Below are positions 6,801 through 11,683 of a DNA stretch of 11,683 nt, piece by piece. The DNA comes from Clostridia bacterium (GTDB taxonomy: Bacteria; Bacillota_A; Clostridia; Christensenellales; CAG-138). Made by a program: the position numbers and the translations under genes. Where the stretch lies: the NCBI GenBank assembly GCA_017553815.1, contig JAFZJT010000079.1, forward strand, positions 1-11,683, read 5' to 3'. Every line of letters begins with the position of its first letter. Position 1 is the first letter of the stretch. The notes below the pieces were generated by a model that was given only the letters and a program-made list of their open reading frames with translations, was not told the origin of the DNA and made no database searches.

Positions 6801-8591
6801 TCCTACGTACGCTACGTTGTGTGCGATGCTGAGGGCAACCAGATCGAGCAGCTCTCCAACCGGGGTCTTGTGCCCAAGGGCTATTGGAAGGACGATCACC
6901 GTGAGCAGCTCGGCGTTACCTACGGCGTATTCCCCGCGGGCGTCAACTACGCAAACTTCAACCGCGAGGATATCATCATCCGCATTGAGGCGAAGCTCGA
7001 CAACGACGGCGCACACGGCACCAACGCGTTCACCGTTGAAGCCAGCGAAAACTGGAAGTGGGATGTTCCCGTTCATATCGATACCGTGATGCCCACCGTC
7101 AGCGGCTTTGCTTCCGCAAACGGCGAGTTCACCTTCAACGTGACCGACGATCACTACGTTGCATACGTTGCGGTCTACACCGCAAACGGCGACAACCTCG
7201 GCGAGAAGCTCTTTGATCAGGGCGTCTTCGAGACCGAGCGCGGCGCGACCACCGCTGTCTCCTGCACCGGCGCAAACAATGCGTTCGTTATCGTTGCGGA
7301 CTACGCTATGAATGAGATGGTCTATCTCTGGAACGGCACCGAGCTTGTTCCTATGGATGCGCTCCCCGCACCCGAGCCCATGACCGTTCCCACGCTGAAC
7401 GTCTACGCCTACGGTAAGAACCTCACCAACCAGACTTGGGTCAGGTTCGCCACCAACAATCTGAACAGCCTCTACTACGGCGGCGGTGTTCAGAGCGATA
7501 CCGGCGACTATACCTGCGCGGCGCTTGCCGGCGACTTTATGTACGCTGTTGACGCCAACCAGCAGCTCATCAGGTACAACTGTGCCAACATCAACTCCTG
7601 GAACGGCAAGACCGTTGTCGGGACCATAGACAATCAGTACACCATCAACGAGATGGCTTACAACCGTGCAAACGGCAAGCTCTACATCGTTGCCGGCCTT
7701 GCTGATATCTATGAGGTCGATATGGACACAGCAGCCATCACCCCTGTAAGCAGCGCCGTGAACGGCGTTGCCGCGTTCGATTTCGACAGGTGGGGCAACT
7801 GCTACGCTGTTGACGCATTCGGTTACTTCTGCAAGCTCGACCTTGCCACCGGTGAGGAAATCGAGGAGATCGGCTTCTACAACGTAGTTCCCTTCGACGG
7901 CAGCCAGTTCATCGTTCAGGGCGGCTTCCTTGCAGAGGGCTGCTTCTTCTGGATGACCGCTGACGCGAACATTGAGTACTACAGCGATATGCACCTGCTC
8001 GCTCTCGACCTCGACAGCGATGAGTACGTTGACCTCGGTTCCGTATACGAGGGTCTGTATCCCGTTGGTATGTTCACTCAGATCATCGATATCCCCGAGT
8101 CCTCCATCAACCCCGTTGATTTCTACGAAACCTTCGACGGCGCGTTCAACTGGGAAACCATTGACGCCGACGGCGACGGCAATAACTGGGGAACCGACTA
8201 CTTCGCACAGGGTCTGTACTACGACGGCTCCAAGTGCGCGGTCAGCTACTCCTGGAGGGACGTTGTTCTTACTCCCGATAACTGGATGATCAGCCCCGAG
8301 TTCGAGATCGGTGCGGGCGAGAAGTATCTCTCCTTCTTCACCGCTTCCGCGAACTCTCCCGACGGCGATATCTATGAGCACTTCCAGGTTCTCATCATCC
8401 CCGAGGGCACCGATCCCGAGAACGGCGACGTTATCTACGAGCACACCCTCGAAACCAACGCGCTCACCGAGCATCTGATCAACGTCAGCGAGTATGCGGG
8501 TCAGACCGTTCAGATCGCGTTCCGCCACTTTGACTGCGAAGACCAGTACACCCTCATCATCGATGCGGTCGGCGTAGGCAACCACAAGTAA
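3825..8591 (+). CDS. Giant secreted S8 subtilase (lactocepin/C5a-peptidase type) with internal dockerin and cleaved-adhesin domain
   Basis: This 1588-residue extracellular serine endopeptidase starts at ATG 3825, 7 nt after AAGGAGG. The order of parts is as follows. A signal peptide spans about 1-27, then an I9-like propeptide (about 94-185). The S8 catalytic domain (about 190-690) has Asp213 in AILDTG, His287 in HGTHVAG, oxyanion Asn381 in AAGND and Ser621 in GTSMATPH. A PA domain is inserted at about 440-562 (GKIALVSRGEITF, AGAVACVVFNN). The first half of an Fn3-like domain (about 698-745) is followed by a type I dockerin (779-832) and what looks like the second half of that Fn3 domain (about 841-872, TVPAGGETEVTVKFDL). 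C5a-peptidase-like Ig domains follow (LPFTGFYGDW, about 888-1180), then a propeller-like segment (about 1186-1425) and a cleaved-adhesin domain (about 1430-1584, with TIDADGDGNNWGT and PDNWMISPEFEI). It ends with tandem TAA TAG. There is no sortase motif or membrane anchor, so retention, if any, would be through the dockerin or adhesin module. Codon use is strongly biased, like that of rplJ/rplL. Confidence 0.93.
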   Translation: MKKSFKGFLACLLALMLVLPAFSGIMAESVTLDGELNGSVGTREAVSGRLASERNGTLVSRKTASIDLSSIRNGKTFQAADEKAVDEIAPDSIVTIMIELEGAPAVDVVSDIKSAGSYRQTLVAKQNAAAERIASELGVKVEVTHNYSVLFNGFAFDGEYRLVDEINSLGGMRAFVSPTWESPTLFNTTSQVGAIEAWDLGYTGEGYTVAILDTGCKVDHPAFSVMPEGDVQYTEADIAGIIADGGLSGDGLPTMNVANVYVNAKIPFQWNYHYNHADASHPGQSDHGTHVAGIAAAKNDVIKGVAPEAQIVVMQVFSPSGGASWSCIIPALEDCVVLGVSAANLSLGSPNGSDTPYDSSFLNTLERCVNAGVNLAMAAGNDYDATMNNAWGGNEGGTTSFSNTGYALVSNPDNGVVGSPSSWPHGISVAAVSNTKSRFYYIEVEGQGYGYSENSANPVQMVPALGGQTIPYVVIPGYGTPEDYAQVDVEGKIALVSRGEITFIEKAENAERAGAVACVVFNNQDASVNMVAYEGGHIPHVIVSKTAGAALVAAEDKTMFIGTELGIFDNPSGNMTTNFSSRGWTANMSMKPEITAPGGQIYSATDPRISGTLYDTWDGTSMATPHVCGGMAIISAYVDDNFPNATTAEKHNLVNQILMSTTTPILSGSGDYAPVHEQGAGLMNLQKATTTKAYITVEGTIGNRPKVELGDDTEKTGHYEMTFTVHNFGTNEQQYTIEPTVLLNDIALLGYKDEQPVIVYSGNTWNIAVGEEGEVLVGDANGDGRISIADAILIARMALGLIDKDMNCDINEDGDITVADAILAARIALELIPAPVVDGRIDYVTFDMPELITVPAGGETEVTVKFDLTDDITEYINLYYTSGAALEGFIELMPASESDVSLTLPFTGFYGDWNYAATIDRGYYYEDAQWNSNNYPNTIGFKKGGAIYGLGINPYVDTDDMSYYLADRNAISPNADNQMDTVNVAYTGLLRNSYVRYVVCDAEGNQIEQLSNRGLVPKGYWKDDHREQLGVTYGVFPAGVNYANFNREDIIIRIEAKLDNDGAHGTNAFTVEASENWKWDVPVHIDTVMPTVSGFASANGEFTFNVTDDHYVAYVAVYTANGDNLGEKLFDQGVFETERGATTAVSCTGANNAFVIVADYAMNEMVYLWNGTELVPMDALPAPEPMTVPTLNVYAYGKNLTNQTWVRFATNNLNSLYYGGGVQSDTGDYTCAALAGDFMYAVDANQQLIRYNCANINSWNGKTVVGTIDNQYTINEMAYNRANGKLYIVAGLADIYEVDMDTAAITPVSSAVNGVAAFDFDRWGNCYAVDAFGYFCKLDLATGEEIEEIGFYNVVPFDGSQFIVQGGFLAEGCFFWMTADANIEYYSDMHLLALDLDSDEYVDLGSVYEGLYPVGMFTQIIDIPESSINPVDFYETFDGAFNWETIDADGDGNNWGTDYFAQGLYYDGSKCAVSYSWRDVVLTPDNWMISPEFEIGAGEKYLSFFTASANSPDGDIYEHFQVLIIPEGTDPENGDVIYEHTLETNALTEHLINVSEYAGQTVQIAFRHFDCEDQYTLIIDAVGVGNHK
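6159..6323 (+). other. Type I dockerin module within the subtilase
   Basis: Two calcium-binding F-hand repeats lie 30 residues apart. Repeat 1 is D779-A-N-G-D-G-R-I-S-I-A-D790 and repeat 2 is D809-I-N-E-D-G-D-I-T-V-A-D820. Each is followed by an AILxARxALxL helix, and all the usual ligand positions (1, 3, 5, 9, 12) are filled. The DNA repeats show recent shared ancestry, with the 14-bp GCGGACGCTATCCT at both 6189-6202 and 6279-6292. Dockerins bind cohesins on scaffoldins, so the protease is predicted to dock onto a cell-surface or cellulosome-like assembly. Recognition positions 10-11 are IA and VA in the two repeats. This near-symmetry would allow dual-mode binding, which is an inference. 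Confidence 0.92.
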
Positions 8592-8597
8592 TAGTTA

Positions 8598-8651
8598 CCT
8601 CGAAAGAGGGTAAAAAGGGCGAGCGGCCTTGGCCGCCCGCCCTTTGATTTT
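8598..8651 (+). terminator. Terminator of the subtilase gene, preceded by a GAAA-tetraloop hairpin
   Basis: A small CCTC-GAAA-GAGG hairpin (8598-8609) is followed by a very stable stem. AAAGGGCG-A-GCGGCC (8614-8628) pairs with GGCCGC-C-CGCCCTTT (8631-8645), with a TT loop and a single mismatch, then a T-rich tail (TTTGATTTT). It begins 7 bp after the stop codon. Confidence 0.9.
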
Positions 8652-8672
8652 CCGTTTTGCGCAAAATGGAAA
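8649..8672 (+). repeat. 24-bp near-perfect palindrome after the subtilase terminator
   Basis: Arms TTTCCGTTTTGC (8649-8660) and GCAAAATGGAAA (8661-8672) meet with no loop, and 11 of 12 positions are complementary (the exception is a G/T). With a TTTTGCGCAAAA core, it looks more like a dyad DNA-binding site than an RNA hairpin. Its function is unknown. Confidence 0.55.
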
Positions 8673-8711
8673 CCCACTGATTATGCCAAATATGGAAGTT
8701 CCAAAAACGAC

Positions 8712-8742
8712 ATAACATGGTTGCTGATATCGGATAACATGG
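8712..8742 (+). repeat. 9-bp direct repeat ATAACATGG spaced by two helical turns
   Basis: ATAACATGG occurs at 8712-8720 and again at 8734-8742, a 22-bp period that would place both copies on the same face of the helix. It lies about 110 bp upstream of the VWA-gene promoter. A regulator site is possible, but two copies of a 9-mer are weak evidence. Confidence 0.35.
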
Positions 8743-8765
8743 CGCGCAAAAATAAAAAATCAAAT

Positions 8766-8784
8766 GTATGCAAATTCTGCATAC
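8766..8784 (+). promoter_or_regulatory. Perfect inverted repeat GTATGCA-N5-TGCATAC (possible operator)
   Basis: Seven-base arms (8766-8772 and 8778-8784) are exactly complementary around AATTC. A second partial dyad, TCTGCA ... TGCAGA, overlaps the right arm just downstream. The site lies 65 bp upstream of the -35 box at 8849 in an AT-rich stretch, where an activator would fit better than a repressor. No known regulator is recognised. Confidence 0.45.
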
Positions 8785-8848
8785 TAAAGTTGCAGATTCA
8801 TAATAATATAAAAAAGAAAATATATTGTAAAACTTGTTGCTCTCTCAA

Positions 8849-8877
8849 TTGACACTCAATTTGTTGGTTGCTAAAAT
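8849..8877 (+). promoter_or_regulatory. Sigma-A promoter for the VWA protein gene
   Basis: TTGACA (8849-8854, 6/6) and TAAAAT (8872-8877, 5/6) are separated by 17 bp. Transcription should begin near 8884, leaving a 5' UTR of about 83 nt. The AT-rich run at 8744-8830 upstream could serve as an UP element. Confidence 0.87.
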
Positions 8878-8887
8878 GAGGCGCCAG

Positions 8888-8934
8888 AGCGGAGACCGCG
8901 GTGATGTAGTTTCGACCAATCACGCGGGTTCGCT
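8888..8934 (+). promoter_or_regulatory. Long stem-loop in the VWA-gene 5' UTR
   Basis: AGCG (8888-8891) pairs with CGCT (8931-8934), and inside it CCGCG and TGAT segments pair with CGCGG and ATCA with one bulged G, closing a loop of about 13 nt. The element starts within a few bases of the predicted transcript start, so it would form a 5' mRNA cap-like hairpin. No riboswitch family is recognised, and no T-run follows. Confidence 0.5.
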
Positions 8935-8966
8935 GAGGAAAAGCAAAAGTTTCTATTGGAGGTAAC

Positions 8967-11683
8967 ATGAAAAAGAACTCGTTTCTCAAGAGGATCCTTT
9001 CGAGCATCCTCGCGCTCGTAATGGTTCTCGGCGCTTTCACCGCGCTCGACGGAATCTTTTCCGGCGCGAAGGCGGAGACCGTCAATGCCGACGGTTCCAT
9101 CACCTATGGTGCAAGCGACAGCTCCATCGTTCTCAACAAGGACGCATGGCTTCAGGCTGACGGAACCTACGCTATCGACCTGACCGCATTCGTGACAGGC
9201 GAAAAGCAGCTCACCTCGGAGCAATTTGAGGCTCCCACCGACTTCATCGTCGTGGTCGACCAGTCCTGCACCATGAGGAACTACTGGTCCTACGGCTCCA
9301 ACTGCTATGGCTCGACCTACACCTTCTACACCTACAAGCTTGCGGCCGCGAAGTCCATCGCCCGCGCGCTCGTGGATGAGCTCCGCAGCCAGACCCACAA
9401 CGGCGTCGATCATCGCGTTGGCATCATCGGCTTCGGCGGCTACAGCTGCGATTCCTCGAATTCCAACACAGGTCTTTTCGACACCAACGGCAACTGGTAC
9501 AACTACCGCTTCAGCTTCGGCTATCAGTGGCCCGTCGCCGCTCAGAACAAGTACAACTCCAATCTCGTTCATGTAAACACCACAGCAGGCTACAATGCGC
9601 TTACCAAGGCTGTCAACGCCCTTACCTACAGCAGCGGCGCTTATGCCGACGCGGGTCTTGAGATGGCCAAGGGCGTTATCAACGCCACCAGGAACGACAC
9701 CTATCAGGTAGTCAATCAGGACGGCACAACCTCCAACGTTGCCCGCAAGAAGGTCGTCATCATGATCACCGACGGTACCCCCGGCTGGGACGGCTTCGAC
9801 ATGCAGATCGGCGCAAACGCTGTCAACATCGCTACTTCGATTAAAAAGGACTTCGGCGCCAAGATCTACACCGTTGCTCTTAGCACCGAGCTCGAGGAGT
9901 TCACAAACACCTATGACATGTACGGCAGCAGCAACTTTGCGGCTTCCTACACCTGGACTGCCGATGCGGTTCCCGTTCATAGGAATTCCTTCAACCCAAC
10001 CTACGGCACCAATAACGGCCTCTACACCACCCAGAAGTACAACACCCTGAGATTCAACAACGAGGAATTCTTCGCTCGTGACTTCACCACCGTTATCTCG
10101 AGCGTTTATCCTTGCACCGAGAACTACGGCGCAAACGGCTCCATCGAGGGTAAGTACATCACCAACGCTCAGGCTTACAGCTACGTCGGCCAGAGTGCGG
10201 GCTCCGTCAACACGAATTACTACCCCATGTATTACAGTAACGGTCAGTATGCGACCTACGTTACCCGCAGCAAGTCCATCGGTTACTTCTATACCGAATC
10301 CAACGGCAGCCATAAGCTGATCTCCGGTCTCTATGACTGCAACGTCAGGAACTTCAACAACAGGATCGCGTACAACAATCATCCCATCGATAAGGCAGCC
10401 GATCCCGCTTACAGCAAGTACCGCATCAGCGTTCCCAACGCTCAGGTTCTTGTAAACGGCCACTACAACAGCCCCAACTACAACGTGCCTACTCAGGCGC
10501 TCACCAACATGGTAGCGACCTTCGTTTCCGAGATTCCCGCCGCTACCAATTTCTCGGGCGCAGGCGATATGACCACCATCGGCGACGCCTACATCAAGGA
10601 CATCATCTCCGAGTACTTTAAGTACCACACCGACTTCGACGTAAATACCAACGTCAAGACCTTCACTCAGGACGCCATCGGCTTTGAGAACGGCGAGTAC
10701 GTTTTCGCAAGCAGCATCGTTCCTTATAACGGTTCGATCGTAACCTTCGACGGCAATGACGTGGTTTGCGTAGGCGGCTTCGACTACGACGCCAACACCT
10801 GCTACAGGGACGCAAACGGTGTTCACGGCAAGAAGTTCATCGTTCAGATCAGGGGTCTGCTCGCAAAGCCCACCACCGTCGGCAACGTTCCCGTAAGCAA
10901 CACCCCCGGCAATGTTTCCGGCCTCTACTCCGGCACCCCCTCCGTCGGCGGCGGCAATGACTCCACCGTCGTAAACAACTTCAAGCCTATCACCGACATC
11001 AACCTTGAAAGCACCTACCTCGCTGTAGGCTATAACAGCGTTTCCTCCAAGCAGCCCGTTCTCAACGTATACCCCGAGAACAGCGATTACACCGTCAGCT
11101 GGAGTATCGCCGACACCTCCGTTGCAACCGTTGATTCTGCGACCGGCCGTCTGACTCCCAAGAGCAGTGCGCAGAACAGATCCACAACGCTTACCGTAAA
11201 CGTTCACGATAACGTTTCAGGTCAGAATTTTACCGACTCTGCAATGGTTACCGTTGTGGGTATGACAACCTGCACAAGCATCAACTATTGCGAACTGGGC
11301 GATGTGATTGTTAAAGTTGGCTCATCCAAGATGATCAACTTCGACGTTTCACCCATCAACACCTACTATCAGGTAACCTGGACCGGCAACAGCAACCAGT
11401 CCGCCGTTTCTCTCGAAGCCAGCGGCAAGGTGACAGGTCTTTCCGAGGGAACCTCTGTTCTCACCGCTAAGATCACGGATCAGACTAACAACAAAGTCAT
11501 CTACAGGAACGTTACCGTTACCGTTCTCCCCGAAACCAACGGCGGCAGCACCGTAAACGGCGGCAGCACCAACAACGATCAGATCATCGTTAAGGACGGC
11601 GACGAGGTAGTATTCCCCGTTCCATATGTAAACCTCCGCGAGAAGCACATCGTTTACGACTTCTCCCTCGTAATCAAGGACGA
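8967..11683 (+). CDS. Secreted von Willebrand A domain protein with BIG2 repeats (3' end outside window)
   Basis: The frame is open for 905 codons to the window edge, starting at ATG 8967 with GGAGG at 8958-8962. It opens with a long signal peptide ending near residue 36 (FSGAKAE). A VWA domain (about 92-395) follows, with beta-1 TDFIVVVD98-Q-S100-C-T102-M, and ITDG with Asp269. The MIDAS is altered: the fifth motif position is Thr, a Cys (101) is inside it, and the usual GTYTDAGL loop reads GAYADAGL (225-227 AYA), losing the metal-binding Thr. A Tyr-rich loop with Cys113 and Cys161 follows. Next comes a beta-rich region (VCVGGFDYDANTCYRD, GKKFIVQIRGL) like those after VWA domains in Gram-positive adhesins. 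Two BIG2-type Ig domains (about 674-765 and 769-855, with SVATVDSATGRLTP and GKVTGLSEGTSVLTAKI) end in an NGGST-repeat linker. The likely role is surface or matrix adhesion. The C-terminal anchor, if any, is not visible. Codon bias is as strong as in the subtilase gene. Confidence 0.9.
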   Translation, partial: MKKNSFLKRILSSILALVMVLGAFTALDGIFSGAKAETVNADGSITYGASDSSIVLNKDAWLQADGTYAIDLTAFVTGEKQLTSEQFEAPTDFIVVVDQSCTMRNYWSYGSNCYGSTYTFYTYKLAAAKSIARALVDELRSQTHNGVDHRVGIIGFGGYSCDSSNSNTGLFDTNGNWYNYRFSFGYQWPVAAQNKYNSNLVHVNTTAGYNALTKAVNALTYSSGAYADAGLEMAKGVINATRNDTYQVVNQDGTTSNVARKKVVIMITDGTPGWDGFDMQIGANAVNIATSIKKDFGAKIYTVALSTELEEFTNTYDMYGSSNFAASYTWTADAVPVHRNSFNPTYGTNNGLYTTQKYNTLRFNNEEFFARDFTTVISSVYPCTENYGANGSIEGKYITNAQAYSYVGQSAGSVNTNYYPMYYSNGQYATYVTRSKSIGYFYTESNGSHKLISGLYDCNVRNFNNRIAYNNHPIDKAADPAYSKYRISVPNAQVLVNGHYNSPNYNVPTQALTNMVATFVSEIPAATNFSGAGDMTTIGDAYIKDIISEYFKYHTDFDVNTNVKTFTQDAIGFENGEYVFASSIVPYNGSIVTFDGNDVVCVGGFDYDANTCYRDANGVHGKKFIVQIRGLLAKPTTVGNVPVSNTPGNVSGLYSGTPSVGGGNDSTVVNNFKPITDINLESTYLAVGYNSVSSKQPVLNVYPENSDYTVSWSIADTSVATVDSATGRLTPKSSAQNRSTTLTVNVHDNVSGQNFTDSAMVTVVGMTTCTSINYCELGDVIVKVGSSKMINFDVSPINTYYQVTWTGNSNQSAVSLEASGKVTGLSEGTSVLTAKITDQTNNKVIYRNVTVTVLPETNGGSTVNGGSTNNDQIIVKDGDEVVFPVPYVNLREKHIVYDFSLVIKD
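11538..11570 (+). repeat. 15-bp direct repeat encoding NGGST linker
   Basis: AACGGCGGCAGCACC occurs at 11538-11552 and 11556-11570 (18-bp period), encoding NGGST-V-NGGST. It marks a flexible linker after the second BIG2 domain and is a site where copy number could vary. Confidence 0.75.

Noticed and set aside
5685..8585. 966-codon open frame on the minus strand opposite the subtilase
   Set aside because: It is codon-aligned with the subtilase and open only because TTA, CTA and TCA are absent from the sense strand. Its Gly/Val-rich translation has no domain, and the + strand carries all the recognisable motifs.
8557..8763. Small minus-strand open frame across the subtilase terminator
   Set aside because: It overlaps the gene end, a terminator and palindromic sequence, with low-complexity translation and no support.
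8871..11207. 778-codon open frame on the minus strand opposite the VWA gene
   Set aside because: Same codon-bias artefact, and it runs through the promoter and 5' UTR of a clear + strand gene.
1..11683. CRISPR array, tRNA, rRNA, insertion sequence or attachment site
   Set aside because: No regular spacer-repeat array, cloverleaf with TTCGA-type arm, rRNA signature, transposase or terminal inverted repeats were seen on either strand.

Overview
The window looks like chromosomal DNA from a Gram-positive, low- to mid-GC Clostridia-type bacterium, probably an Oscillospiraceae/Ruminococcus-like gut anaerobe. The reasons are the L10-leader-controlled rplJ-rplL unit, near-consensus sigma-A promoters with 17-bp spacers, strong AAGGAGG-type ribosome sites, a lipoprotein signal, and very large secreted proteins, one carrying a type I dockerin. 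The genus cannot be fixed from the sequence alone.

Layout. Positions 1-107 are the last 34 codons of an unidentified gene on the + strand, followed by a strong terminator (127-160). Facing it on the minus strand is the compact rplJ-rplL unit (1193 to 238), with a perfect-consensus promoter (1398-1370), an L10 leader with an attenuator-like hairpin, and its own terminator (214-187). No rpoB follows. Divergent from rplJ are a 224-residue lipoprotein of unknown function (1556-2230) and, 11 bp later, a secreted papain-like cysteine protease gene (2242-3446). The protease gene is broken twice: an in-frame TAA in the signal peptide and a one-base frameshift between the catalytic Cys and His regions. 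A terminator ends this unit at 3527.

Next come two large secreted-protein genes on the + strand. Each has its own strong promoter, a structured 5' UTR and a good ribosome site. The first (3825-8591, 1588 residues) is an S8 subtilase of the lactocepin/C5a-peptidase type. It has an I9-like propeptide, the full D/H/N/S catalytic set, a PA insert, Fn3-like domains, a complete type I dockerin embedded in the middle of the chain (apparently inside an Fn3 domain), a propeller-like segment and a C-terminal cleaved-adhesin domain. The second (8967 to the window end, open at the 3' side) is a secreted von Willebrand A protein with an altered MIDAS site followed by two BIG2 Ig-like domains.

The two big genes share the tight codon bias of rplJ/rplL, with long runs lacking TTA, CTA and TCA, suggesting high expression. 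The lipoprotein/cysteine-protease segment (about 1400-3660) is visibly more AT-rich and uses unbiased codons, so it may be a later or decaying insertion. Overall the region reads as an extracellular proteolysis and adhesion locus beside a housekeeping ribosomal unit. The most notable points are the internal dockerin in the subtilase, the altered metal site of the VWA protein, and the doubly disrupted cysteine protease.
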